Shown one piece after another: positions 1 through 8,381 of a DNA stretch of 64,000 nt. The position numbers were made by a program, and so were the translations under genes. The DNA lies in NCBI GenBank assembly GCA_024233085.1, contig JACKQC010000002.1:590565-654564 (forward strand), written 5' to 3'. Under the pieces are notes generated by a model. That model was not told the DNA's origin, ran no database searches, and saw only the letters and a list, made by a program, of their open reading frames with translations. Within the stretch, counting starts at the first letter, position 1. Each line of letters begins with the position of its first letter. The DNA is from Akkermansiaceae bacterium (GTDB lineage: Bacteria; Verrucomicrobiota; Verrucomicrobiia; Verrucomicrobiales; DEV007).

Positions 1-1553
1 GGCCAGTCCTGGACCGGTTCGTGCGGATCTTCGCCCGCGTGATAGTCGTGATCGTGGTAGGGATCGTGGTATTCGCGGCCATGTTCGCCGTCGTGCCAAC
101 TCGTGTCGTGATCCGGATCGTAGGGACGGAAGCGTTCGTCGTCATCGTCGCCGTGGCCGTGCCCGGCCCGGTCGGGATCGTGGGGAATGTGGGAGGACTC
201 CTCCTCGTAGAGGTGGGCGTGTTCCTTTTCGTATTGCTCAATCTCGCGGCGGTGAAGCTCCGCCTTTTCCTCCTCGGACAAGTCTTCGGGGCTCTTGCTG
301 TAAAGCAGCGCGAGTCGTTCCTGTTCGGTGGCTTCCTCGGAGGCGCGGGCCATTCGGCGGGCCCGCTCCATGAACAGGGCGATCACGATGCAGATTTCGT
401 AGAGGAGAATCAGCGGTCCGCCGAGAAGCATGAGCGTGAACACGTCGGGCGGCGTGAGAATGGCGGCCGCCACCAGGATGACGACCCAGGCGTAGGACCG
501 CGTGCTCTGCATGACGCGGGCCGTCAGCAGCTCGAGCTTCACCAGGATGGTCACGATGACGGGCAACTGGAAACTGATGCCGAACACCAGCGTCAGGCGG
601 GTGATGAAATTGATGTACTCGGTGATGCCGTAGTTGACCGACTTCGTCGAGTTCTGCGAGATGATGAGCTTGTCGCGGGACTCGTCATAGTAAACCGCGA
701 GCTGCGAATTGCGCTCCACCGCGATGAGCTGGGTGAGGTAATTTCGGACGGCGGCGCGGGTCTCGGGATCGAGCTGCGGACCTTCCTTCCCGAGTGTCGG
801 GCTTTCACCGGCGTCGGGAGTGGCGTCGGAAACGGCGTCAGATTTGGGCGTTTCGGGAGTCGCGGGCGCGGGGGCGGAATTCGCCTCCGGTTTGGCGGAG
901 TCGCCGGTCGCGGGTTTCCCGGCCGGTTTCGGCGGGTTTTTGACGGGAACCGCCTCGACGTAGGACAGTTTTTCGACCCGTTCGATGACGGGCGGGGCGA
1001 TGGCGCCGGTGCGTTCGAGATAGAAGGCGTAGAAAAACTTCAGCGCGATGGGACAGGCGAGAAAGAAGGCGAACGAGGCGCCGAGAAGGAACAGGACGAA
1101 GCCAATGGAGACGCCCGGCACGACGTACCGTTTTTCCGACTGCTTGAGGCCCGGCATGATGAATTCGCCGATGAACCAGACCAGGATTGGAAAGGTCAGG
1201 ATCACGGCCGCGATGAACGCGACCTTGATCGAGAGCATGAGGATTTCCTGCGGGCGCAGGGTCAGGAAATTGATGTGCTCGAAAAGCGTGGAGCCGTCGT
1301 CCAGCTTGGCGAGCTTGGCGGGCAACTGGATGAACTCGAAGATCTGGACGTTGAACGCGAAGGTCGCGACCGTCGCGACGATCAGGGCGATGAGCACCTT
1401 GCCCATCGTCTTGCGCAGGTCTTCGAGGTGGTCGAGAAAGGGCTTTTCGTACGGGTCGTACCCGTCGTCGGCGCCCGGCGAGGGCCGGCTGGTGCGCGCG
1501 CGGGCCGTCGCCTCGCGCAGTTTGAAAAGCTTTTCGAAAACGGTCTTGAGCAT
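1..1553 (-). CDS. tatC: Sec-independent protein translocase TatC (3' end beyond window)
   Basis: TatC is the multispanning receptor of the twin-arginine translocase, which exports folded proteins across the inner membrane. The frame starts with ATG at 1553 and stays open to the window edge (517 codons visible). A typical TatC opening follows a short polar leader: F-L-D-H-L-E-D-L-R at about residues 39-47, then hydrophobic helices at about 50-70, 103-130, 145-175, 315-340 and 355-395. Two oddities are visible. A Pro/Ala/Ser-rich soluble insertion occupies about residues 181-305 between helices, and after the last helix there is a long charged tail rich in His, Asp and Tyr. Ordinary TatC is about 250 residues, so this form is much enlarged. 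Several genes in the window carry Arg-Arg export signals (33351-34307, 43472-44392, 55315-56715), consistent with a working Tat pathway. Confidence 0.9.
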   Translation of the reverse strand, partial: MLKTVFEKLFKLREATARARTSRPSPGADDGYDPYEKPFLDHLEDLRKTMGKVLIALIVATVATFAFNVQIFEFIQLPAKLAKLDDGSTLFEHINFLTLRPQEILMLSIKVAFIAAVILTFPILVWFIGEFIMPGLKQSEKRYVVPGVSIGFVLFLLGASFAFFLACPIALKFFYAFYLERTGAIAPPVIERVEKLSYVEAVPVKNPPKPAGKPATGDSAKPEANSAPAPATPETPKSDAVSDATPDAGESPTLGKEGPQLDPETRAAVRNYLTQLIAVERNSQLAVYYDESRDKLIISQNSTKSVNYGITEYINFITRLTLVFGISFQLPVIVTILVKLELLTARVMQSTRSYAWVVILVAAAILTPPDVFTLMLLGGPLILLYEICIVIALFMERARRMARASEEATEQERLALLYSKSPEDLSEEEKAELHRREIEQYEKEHAHLYEEESSHIPHDPDRAGHGHGDDDDERFRPYDPDHDTSWHDGEHGREYHDPYHDHDYHAGEDPHEPVQDW

Positions 1554-1682
1554 CGGCTTGGGGAAGGAGGTCTGGGGCGGAAATCTATCGAGAAATGGCC
1601 TTTCGGCAAAGACGCGTCAAGCGGCGACCGCAACCGCGCTGGCGCGATCGAGACGCCCGTACCGGCGCGCGCCGCGAAAGGC

Positions 1683-3065
1683 TCACAAGGCCGGCGGATT
1701 CTTGATGTGCCGCCACCAGCGCCCGATCTGCCGGGTGACATTGGCCGGCGCCGGCGCGCCGGTTCCTTTGCGGGCCTTGAGCGCGTTTTCGAGCTTCAGG
1801 ACCTTGCGCACCGCGACCGGATCGAAGGCCTCCGAGTGGGCGCGCCATTCCTCGTCGGTGAGATTGGGAAAATCCTTGCCCGTTTCCAGGCAGTAAGCCG
1901 TCAGTTTGCCGACGATCTCATGGGCCGTACGAAAGGGCACGCCCTCCACCACCAGGTAGTCCGCCAGGTCCGTCGCGAGCAAAAACGGGTCCGACGCCGC
2001 CTCGCGGGCCCGATCCGGCCGGACCCGGGCGACGGCCATCATTTCGGCGAAAACCTCCAGCGCGAGCTTGACGGTGTCGATGGAGTCGAAGAGCGGCTCC
2101 TTGTCCTCCTGCATGTCCCGGTTGTAGGTCATCGGCAGACCCTTCAGCGTGGTGAGGAGCGAGAGCAGGTTCCCGTAGAGCCGGCCCGTCTTGCCGCGGG
2201 TCAGTTCCGCCACGTCCGGGTTTTTCTTCTGCGGCATCAGGCTGGAACCCGTGGTGTGGGCGTCGCTCAGCTCGATGAAGCCGAACTCCGCCGAAGCCCA
2301 CAGAATCACATCCTCGCTCAGCCGCGACAGGTGCGTCCCGACCAGGGCGAGGACAAAAAGCAACTCGGCGACGAAATCGCGGTCGCTCACGGCATCCATG
2401 CTGTTCTGGGAAATCGCGGCGAAGCCCAGTTGATCCGCGACAAGCTTGCGGTCGAGCACGATGGTCGAGCCCGCCAGAGCGCCCGAGCCGAGCGGCATCA
2501 CGTTGATCCGCCGGTGGCAGTCGCGCAGCCGGTCGCGGTCGCGGTCGAGCATTTCCAGATAGGCCAGCAGATGATGGGCGAAAAGCACCGGTTGCCCGCG
2601 TTGCAGGTGCGTGTAGCCCGGAATGACGGCGTCCGCGTGGTTTTCCGCGCAAATCAACAGCGCCTCCATCAGCGCGAGGAGCCGGCGATGGATGGCCTGA
2701 ACCTCCGCGCGGCAGTAGAGACGCGCGTCGAGCGCCACCTGATCGTTCCGGCTGCGGGCGGTGTGGAGTTTCGCGCCGGCGGGGCCGATTTTTTCCGTCA
2801 GGGCGGCCTCGATGTTCATGTGCACGTCCTCGAGGCTGACGCGGAACTTGAATTGGCCCGACTCGATTTCGGCGTGGATTTCCTGAAGCCCGCGCTTGAT
2901 GGCGCGCAGATCGGCCTTGGTCAGGATACCCGCCGCCTCCAGCGCCGTCGCATGCGCGATGGAGCCCTGAATATCATAGGGATACAGGCGCCAGTCGAAC
3001 GAGACGGATTCGCCGTAGCGTTGGACGAGATTCGAGGTTTCCGTCTGGAAGCGGCCTTTCCACAT
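1683..3065 (-). CDS. argH: Argininosuccinate lyase
   Basis: Cleaves argininosuccinate to arginine and fumarate, the last step of arginine synthesis, in the cytoplasm. The 460-residue product has the usual family length. It carries the fumarase/ASL signature G-S-S-L-M-P-Q-K-K-N-P-D at about residues 270-282, and near the N terminus the typical W-x-G-R-F opening. I chose ATG 3065 because the ASL alignment begins there; the frame is open further upstream, but that part has no family resemblance. The other arginine genes are not in the window. It is separated by about 110 bp from fur upstream and reads in the same direction. The assignment is secure. Confidence 0.96.
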   Translation of the reverse strand: MWKGRFQTETSNLVQRYGESVSFDWRLYPYDIQGSIAHATALEAAGILTKADLRAIKRGLQEIHAEIESGQFKFRVSLEDVHMNIEAALTEKIGPAGAKLHTARSRNDQVALDARLYCRAEVQAIHRRLLALMEALLICAENHADAVIPGYTHLQRGQPVLFAHHLLAYLEMLDRDRDRLRDCHRRINVMPLGSGALAGSTIVLDRKLVADQLGFAAISQNSMDAVSDRDFVAELLFVLALVGTHLSRLSEDVILWASAEFGFIELSDAHTTGSSLMPQKKNPDVAELTRGKTGRLYGNLLSLLTTLKGLPMTYNRDMQEDKEPLFDSIDTVKLALEVFAEMMAVARVRPDRAREAASDPFLLATDLADYLVVEGVPFRTAHEIVGKLTAYCLETGKDFPNLTDEEWRAHSEAFDPVAVRKVLKLENALKARKGTGAPAPANVTRQIGRWWRHIKNPPAL

Positions 3066-3175
3066 GGCGGTCGGAGAGCGTGCGTGAGCGGGATTCGGAA
3101 AAAGGCCCACCTTAGCAGCGGTCGCCCGCATCGGCAACGGGCGGTCGCTGTCCGACTCCGCCGGCGGGAGGGCAT

Positions 3176-3667
3176 CTACCGGCGGCCCTTTTTCCCGAGC
3201 CGCATCTCGAGCAGGTTCGGACAGAGGCCCTCCTTGCGCAATTGATCGCAGCAGGCCTCGACGCGCATCGACTTCTTCGTCGGGCGAAAGCCGAGCCGCC
3301 GGGTGATGCAGTCGAAGAGCAGCTCGATGTGCTCGTCCTCGAACTCGATCACCTTCCCACAGTCGACGCAGATGAGGTGATTGTGATGGGGATGATCGAC
3401 AAAGTTCGGGTCGTAGTATTTCTGGTCGCGTCCCAGGTCGATCTCGCGCAGCAAACCGCTCTCCACGAGAAGCGTGAGCGTCCGGTAAAGCGTGGCTCGC
3501 GACGTCGCCGGATCGATGCGCCGGGCCATGGCCCACAACTGCTCGGCGGTGAAGTGCTCCTCCGTCCCGAACGCCGCCTCGACGATGACATCGCGCTGCG
3601 CGGTGCGCCGCAGTCCCTTGGCGCGGATGTAGGCGTCGAATCGTTCTTTGACTTCGGGATCGAGCAT
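3176..3667 (-). CDS. fur: Fur-family transcriptional regulator (ferric uptake regulator type)
   Basis: A metal-sensing DNA-binding repressor of 163 residues, the normal size for the family. An N-terminal winged helix (about residues 1-85, with the S-R-A-T-L-Y-R-T recognition region at 56-63) is followed by the metal-binding dimerisation domain. The His cluster H-P-H-H-N-H lies at 92-97, C-x2-C at 100-103, and further Cys at 139-149. These residues fit Fur rather than Zur or PerR only loosely, so the metal is not decided by sequence alone. I chose ATG 3667; the upstream extension runs through repeat DNA and has no family similarity. A REP-like pair and a 41-bp palindrome lie just upstream. Confidence 0.9.
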   Translation of the reverse strand: MLDPEVKERFDAYIRAKGLRRTAQRDVIVEAAFGTEEHFTAEQLWAMARRIDPATSRATLYRTLTLLVESGLLREIDLGRDQKYYDPNFVDHPHHNHLICVDCGKVIEFEDEHIELLFDCITRRLGFRPTKKSMRVEACCDQLRKEGLCPNLLEMRLGKKGRR

Positions 3668-3725
3668 GTCTTTCGGTCGAGTGTGTCCGGCAACGGCGCA
3701 AGGGTCAATGGCGTTCCAGGCGGCA

Positions 3726-3763
3726 CGGGCGTCCCGCCCGCGAACCCGTGGCCGGGATGGCCA
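3726..3763. repeat. REP-like hairpin pair upstream of fur
   Basis: Two adjacent hairpins: CGGGCG-TCC-CGCCCG at 3726-3740 and TGGCC-GGGAT-GGCCA at 3749-3763. The second shares its core with a hairpin at 10692-10710. Paired hairpins of this kind are typical of dispersed REP elements mobilised by RAYT transposases. That assignment is an inference. Confidence 0.55.
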
Positions 3764-3770
3764 AGTCACC

Positions 3771-3811
3771 GACCTAACAGGGTTAGGTCGGTGAGCCAAC
3801 CCTGTCGGGTC
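3771..3811. repeat. 41-bp double palindrome, copy 1
   Basis: Two 19-bp palindromic half-sites (3771-3789 and 3793-3811) separated by 3 bp. The first reads GACCTAACAGGGTTAGGTC; the second is the opposite orientation of the same consensus. This is one of eight copies in the window. It lies 8 bp beyond the 3' end of the MetE-like gene, where it could also act as a transcript-end hairpin. Confidence 0.85.
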
Positions 3812-3818
3812 GGGCGCT

Positions 3819-4985
3819 TCACCACAGGCGTTCCGACGCGATCCGGGCGCCCTCGGCGAGATTGCGAAACTTCGCCCACACGATGGTCGGGTGGATTTCC
3901 TGCTCGGTGGCGGCAAAGGAGGCGAAGCCGCAGTCGCTGCCGGCCATCACGTTTTCCCTACCGACGACTTCGGCGAAGCGTGCCAGCCGCTGAGCGATCA
4001 GCTCCGGATGCTCGACCAGAGGCGTCGAGTGGGAGATCACGCCGGGCACCAGGCTTTTGCCTTCGGGCACCTTGACGTCCTTCCAGACGATCCATTCGTG
4101 CTCGTGCCGCGGATTGCCGGCCTCGAAGAGGTAGGCGCCGGCGTTCACCTTCAGCATGATGTCGACGATGTCGGCGAGGTTCATCTCGTGGACGCGCGGA
4201 CCGATGTTGATGCCGTAACAGGTGTGAAAGCGGACGCGGTCCTCGGGCAGCCCTTTGAGCGCGTGGTTGAGCGCTTCGACGCGCAGCTCGGCCCATTTCC
4301 GACAATCCTCGACCGAGAGACCGGGCCGGGAGATGTAATAGGTCAGCAGGCGCGGGTCGTCGATCTGGAGGACGAGGCCGGCTTCGACGATGGCGGCGTA
4401 TTCCTCGCGCATGGCGTCGGCGATGGCGAAGAGGTATTCCTCGTCGCTGGCGTAGAAGGCGTTGCTTTGCTGTCCCTCGACATCGGAGGGTGACACCGCG
4501 GTCATGAAAACTTCCTCGACGTTGCCGTCCGCCGCGGCGGCGGCCTTCACGTTGGCGATGTCGCGCCGGAGTTTTTCTTGCCCGCAATACCGGACCGGGC
4601 CGGTGCACTCTAGCTTGATGGGTTTGGCCACCAGGCCCTCGCGGAGCTTGCGGTGATGGTCGTAGAACTCGGGAAAAGCGATCGACTCCCGGCTTTCCAC
4701 CCAGAGATCCTCGCCCTGGTTTTCGCTCGGCGAGAATCCCTCGAGCCGTTCGGCGATGTAGGTGAGAAAGCTCGATTTGCTCTGCTCGCCGTCGCAGACG
4801 ACGTCGATGCCCGCCTCGGCCTGCCGTTTCACGATCTCGGCGACGGCGTCGCGGACGGACGTTTCGAACAGCCCGGTGTCGTAGTCCTCGCCGCGTTCCT
4901 TGGCGAAGAGCAGCCGGAGCACGTCGTCCGGCCGGGCGAGGCTGCCGACATGGGTGGTGAGAATGCGGTCGGTGCTGGTTTTCAT
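3819..4985 (-). CDS. MetE C-terminal-like, cobalamin-independent methyltransferase family protein
   Basis: A 388-residue TIM-barrel protein related to the C-terminal catalytic half of cobalamin-independent methionine synthase. This family transfers methyl or alkyl groups to a zinc-bound thiol. The expected zinc ligands are visible: H-T-C at about residues 253-255, Glu near 287 in F-E-A-G-N, and Cys near 350 in G-S-D-C-G-F. The folate-binding N-terminal half of MetE is absent, so the true methyl donor and acceptor are unknown; it need not make methionine. The N terminus (T-T-H-V-G-S-L-x-R-P) is typical of stand-alone members. It begins 14 bp after the transporter gene upstream and is probably in the same transcript. 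Confidence 0.82.
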   Translation of the reverse strand: MKTSTDRILTTHVGSLARPDDVLRLLFAKERGEDYDTGLFETSVRDAVAEIVKRQAEAGIDVVCDGEQSKSSFLTYIAERLEGFSPSENQGEDLWVESRESIAFPEFYDHHRKLREGLVAKPIKLECTGPVRYCGQEKLRRDIANVKAAAAADGNVEEVFMTAVSPSDVEGQQSNAFYASDEEYLFAIADAMREEYAAIVEAGLVLQIDDPRLLTYYISRPGLSVEDCRKWAELRVEALNHALKGLPEDRVRFHTCYGINIGPRVHEMNLADIVDIMLKVNAGAYLFEAGNPRHEHEWIVWKDVKVPEGKSLVPGVISHSTPLVEHPELIAQRLARFAEVVGRENVMAGSDCGFASFAATEQEIHPTIVWAKFRNLAEGARIASERLW

Positions 4986-4999
4986 TTTTGGAAAGGAAA

Positions 5000-6694
5000 T
5001 CAGGGCGAGGCGGGCGGGTTTGCCCGGCGTTTTCGGAGAAAAAACACGAGCAGGGCTCCACCGGCAAGCATTCCGGCGAGACCCGTCGCCAAGTGGCGAA
5101 CGGCGATGCCGGTGCCGGGAAGCACGGCGGTGTCGTTGAGAATGGAAATCGCCGCGCCGGTCAGCGACAGGGCGATGGCGATGGTCATGAGGACATTCCA
5201 GGCCACGCGTCTACCGCCGGCGGGCATGGCGTCGCCGAGAAGCCGGCGATGGTTCATCAGGAAAAAGAAGCCGATGTAGGCGATGGGCAGCAGGACCATG
5301 CCGAAGCGGCTGGTCGGCACTGCGAGATAGAATTGGGCCTTGCCCGACCACAGATAGAGCGCGCCGAAGACGCCCGAGACCGCCGGGAGCAGCGCGCCGA
5401 CCCGATACAACCACCCCCGCGACGGCCGGCCGAACATCTCGCACACGGTGAATCCGTTGATCAGCATGAGAATGACGATGCTCGACACGGCCATCCCCAC
5501 CACGCCAATGCCGAAGACCGTCTGCGACCAGCCCTCGCCGGCGAGCGCCTTCAGCGAATCGGCCAGGGCGAAAGCGTCGCGCTGGATGAGCGTCGCGGCC
5601 AGCACGCGGTCGGCCTCGGGCAGCGTCGCGAATTTCTCCGGATCGCAGGCTTCCCCGTTCGATCTCAGGAGCGCGGAAAGGTTCGCCTCGTATTCGACGC
5701 GGAGTTTCGCCGGGACCCCGGCCGACGTGCGCCCCTCGATCAGGCCCGGTTCCGGTTTCCCATGAAACTGCGCCGCCGCCGCGATGACCACGCAGCTCGT
5801 CGCCAGGACGAAGGGCACGAACAGGCCCGTGGCCAGATCGAAGCGCGCCAGGCCGCGAAAATCGCGATCCCAGCCGCGTTTCCGCATCGAGTAAGGCAGC
5901 AGAAAGGTCATGTTGATCCCCACCGCCGTCGCCGCCGCCGCCACCATCCGGTCGCGCTGCGCGGAGACGACCGTGCGATGCCAGTATTCCGGGTCGGACG
6001 AAGCCGCGATCGGCCCCCGGAGCGATTCCGCGGGCTCGAAGATCAGGCCGGGCCGGGGAAGGAAACCGGCCGCGATTTCGCCCCAGGGCAGGCCCGCTGG
6101 GCCGAGCGACAGGATCGCCACCACCCCGAAAAAGCTCAGCACCACCACGGCGACCATGCCCTTCAGGAGCAGGTCGAAGATCCGGTATCCCCGCGCGCTC
6201 GAATCGTAGAGCCAGACGATCAGCCCCGACACCGCGGCGAGGCACAGAGCGACGAGGGCCTTGTTGTCTTCTCCCGGGAGAATGCCGAGATTCTGCCGCA
6301 GAGCGGCGCCTCCGAGGGAAAACTGCGGCATGGCCCAGACGAGGTTCGCCATCAGGGTGGCCACGATCCACGCCCAGCCCAGCACCGGGTTCACCCGCCG
6401 ATTGAGGGCGCGAAAGGGCGCCTCCCCGGTCGAGAGCGTCACGTGGGCGATCGCGCTGAGCATCACGATGCCGAAAAGCATCATCAATGGCTGGAGCCAC
6501 ATCATCTCGTAGCCGCCGATGATTCCCAGGTAAAGGCTGCCCGCCAGCGAACCGCCTCCGAGCGTGACGGCGCTCTGGAGCCAGCCGGGTCCGGAGAGCC
6601 TCAGGAAAGCCAGCGCCGTCGCCGTCGGCCCCCGAGCCGCGGCCTCCCGCAACCGTTGCCGTTGCCGCTCCAGGTTTGCGTCCGAGTCCGCCAT
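5000..6694 (-). CDS. Nramp-family-like divalent metal transporter
   Basis: A 564-residue integral membrane protein with about eleven or twelve hydrophobic helices and a polar N terminus of about 25 residues. The start of the membrane domain, L-S-G-P-G-W-L-Q-S-A-V-T-L-G-G-G, resembles helix 1 of Nramp metal/proton symporters. The canonical metal-binding D-P-G-N of that helix is replaced by L-G-G-G. Divergent Nramp-related branches with altered helix 1 exist in many bacteria, and their substrate cannot be read from sequence. A large non-membrane segment lies near the middle (about residues 255-380). The gene is 14 bp upstream of the MetE-like gene in the same direction, suggesting co-transcription. 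The family is fairly sure; the substrate is not. Confidence 0.72.
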   Translation of the reverse strand: MADSDANLERQRQRLREAAARGPTATALAFLRLSGPGWLQSAVTLGGGSLAGSLYLGIIGGYEMMWLQPLMMLFGIVMLSAIAHVTLSTGEAPFRALNRRVNPVLGWAWIVATLMANLVWAMPQFSLGGAALRQNLGILPGEDNKALVALCLAAVSGLIVWLYDSSARGYRIFDLLLKGMVAVVVLSFFGVVAILSLGPAGLPWGEIAAGFLPRPGLIFEPAESLRGPIAASSDPEYWHRTVVSAQRDRMVAAAATAVGINMTFLLPYSMRKRGWDRDFRGLARFDLATGLFVPFVLATSCVVIAAAAQFHGKPEPGLIEGRTSAGVPAKLRVEYEANLSALLRSNGEACDPEKFATLPEADRVLAATLIQRDAFALADSLKALAGEGWSQTVFGIGVVGMAVSSIVILMLINGFTVCEMFGRPSRGWLYRVGALLPAVSGVFGALYLWSGKAQFYLAVPTSRFGMVLLPIAYIGFFFLMNHRRLLGDAMPAGGRRVAWNVLMTIAIALSLTGAAISILNDTAVLPGTGIAVRHLATGLAGMLAGGALLVFFLRKRRANPPASP

Positions 6695-6991
6695 CGGCGC
6701 ATGATCCGATTCGGCGGCGCCGGGCGCCAGAAAAATCGGAGTTCATGCCGGGACAAGCCAATCCGCCGGGCGAGGACTCACGACGCGGGGCAAGGAAACG
6801 AACAGCGGAGTAGAAAGTTACTCCCTTTGGTTTCTGCCGCCACCTTTGGATCCCGCCGGCCGGGCTTTTGCGAAGCCTTCTTTTCTAAAATGGGAAAGCA
6901 ATCTCTCGGATTTCGCCCTCAATTCCCTTCGTTCCTTGAGAGCTTCCTGCCTTCGATCTTCTTGAATTCCCTGAATCCAGATGGGGCCCCC
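6695..6991. other. Intergenic region, nothing recognised
   Basis: About 300 bp between the start of the transporter gene and the end of the next minus-strand gene. I see no convincing small ORF, RNA or riboswitch fold. It should contain the promoter of the transporter gene, but no clear -35/-10 pair stands out. Confidence 0.4.
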
Positions 6992-7798
6992 TCAGGTAAC
7001 CTCCGTCGCTCCGTCGGCGTGAAACGTTACCGTTGGCGGTTGAACCAAGGCTTCACCGAACCCTCCTTCGAATAGCCGTTTGTCGTTTTTCTCGGCGGTG
7101 AACAAGTCCGCGCAGCGGATATCTTTGGTCTCGACGTCATAGAAAATGGATCCCTCAGCCGTTGCGATCCTAAGCTCATCTGGATCACCCAGATGGCGAA
7201 CAACCAATGCGTTTCCCGTCGCGCTAATGGTTTTCCCACCCGGGGTTTCGATTAATTCAACGTGATCGCCTCGAATCAAGAGGTCGTCGCCAATCCATAT
7301 TTCTCCGAGATGGCTACAGCGTACTCTTTTGAAGAACCAGCCAACCTTGGTGCCAAGTCCCGGTGGGGATTCGGTACCGGTTTGTCCCATGAAAAACCCA
7401 GCAACCCACCCGGATGGCAATTCCAGAATGTATCCGAATCCTGGCTCCCGAATTAATTCGCTCTTCGTGAATTTGGAAATGTCTTCAAGGGTCGAATTCA
7501 CACTCAATCCATTTTCCGTTTCGAATCCCGGATCCTTTGTGGAGATCGAAACAACTCGTCTCTCATCGCCCAAGGCAATGGAATAGACGACACCATTTAC
7601 TGAAATCTCACACGCTGGGAAGACTCCGGCACTTGAGACCATTTCAAAAACTGTGGCTTCAGTTTCGAACTGGAACACCTCACAGAGCTCTGGAAGCTTC
7701 TGGAATACGATTTGATTTCCTTGGCGTGAAGAACCCGGGCTGCACGCTCGGACAAAGAGCGTGAAAATAAGTAAGGGTGCGTAGTGAATTCGTTTCAT
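6992..7798 (-). CDS. Hypothetical exported protein, probable lipoprotein
   Basis: I do not recognise this 268-residue protein. It begins with a positively charged residue pair and a hydrophobic stretch ending in V-R-A-C at about residues 16-19, a weak lipobox, so it is probably a membrane-anchored lipoprotein facing the periplasm. The rest is beta-rich and soluble with no repeats. Base composition is noticeably less GC-rich than the flanking housekeeping genes, as in the next small gene. This suggests either weak selection or acquisition. The neighbours give no hint about its role. Confidence 0.6.
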   Translation of the reverse strand: MKRIHYAPLLIFTLFVRACSPGSSRQGNQIVFQKLPELCEVFQFETEATVFEMVSSAGVFPACEISVNGVVYSIALGDERRVVSISTKDPGFETENGLSVNSTLEDISKFTKSELIREPGFGYILELPSGWVAGFFMGQTGTESPPGLGTKVGWFFKRVRCSHLGEIWIGDDLLIRGDHVELIETPGGKTISATGNALVVRHLGDPDELRIATAEGSIFYDVETKDIRCADLFTAEKNDKRLFEGGFGEALVQPPTVTFHADGATEVT

Positions 7799-7897
7799 TT
7801 CCGTCTTTCGGAATAACGGAGAAGTAATTCCACAAACTTCTGGAAAGCGCCTCTTTATTCCACCGCTGAAGTTAGACCGATGATCGCTATTTCCGAT

Positions 7898-8260
7898 TCA
7901 CCCTGAGCGGGCGAAGGTGCGCCGTCTGAAAAAGCGGAAAAAACGCCGAACCGCGAAAAACAAAATGAAGTAGATCGCCGCGGAAACCACGGATCCAAGA
8001 ATCTGAAATGAAAAAGTAAAGAACCAACGTCGAATCGGCCAATGGCCCTTTGAGCTCGACGCCCGCGGATCGTGAAGGCCGGCAAAACCCCACCATGGTT
8101 GAAGCTCAAGTGCCCATTCCGCGAAATTTTCAGTGATCTTAGATGGGTATTCCACCGAGTGATTCTGGATCATATAATGGAAACCCGCGCTCATTCTCAC
8201 AAATTGATTAATCGAGACAAAACCAACGGTTAAGAGGATAAAAGAGATGGTGCCTTTCAC
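7898..8260 (-). CDS. Hypothetical small membrane protein
   Basis: A 120-residue product starting at GTG 8260. It has an N-terminal hydrophobic segment (about residues 5-20), a soluble middle rich in Trp, and a second membrane segment at about 83-105 ending in an Arg/Phe-rich tail. This fits a two-helix inner-membrane protein. No family is recognised. GC content is lower than in neighbouring genes. Coding status rests on the clean membrane topology and the absence of a competing frame. Confidence 0.5.
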   Translation of the reverse strand: MKGTISFILLTVGFVSINQFVRMSAGFHYMIQNHSVEYPSKITENFAEWALELQPWWGFAGLHDPRASSSKGHWPIRRWFFTFSFQILGSVVSAAIYFILFFAVRRFFRFFRRRTFARSG

Positions 8261-8381
8261 GTGTTTCTCCGGAGAACCAATTTAGAACCGCGTTCATTTT
8301 GCGCCGGCAAAGCCCGTATGGAAAGAAAAACCGAAAAAGACGACGCGGGCCGCACGAAAATCACCGGCCCGCCACCCACCC

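Noticed and set aside
21..3245. A 1074-codon plus-strand open frame
   Set aside because: It lies opposite tatC and argH, both with clear family motifs on the minus strand; the frame is open only because of high GC and codon bias.
6695..6991. Manganese or other riboswitch upstream of the Nramp-like gene
   Set aside because: No yybP-ykoY-like or other known riboswitch core could be recognised by eye.
4988..7075. 695-codon plus-strand frame
   Set aside because: Arg/Gln/His-rich shadow of the Nramp-like gene with no motif.
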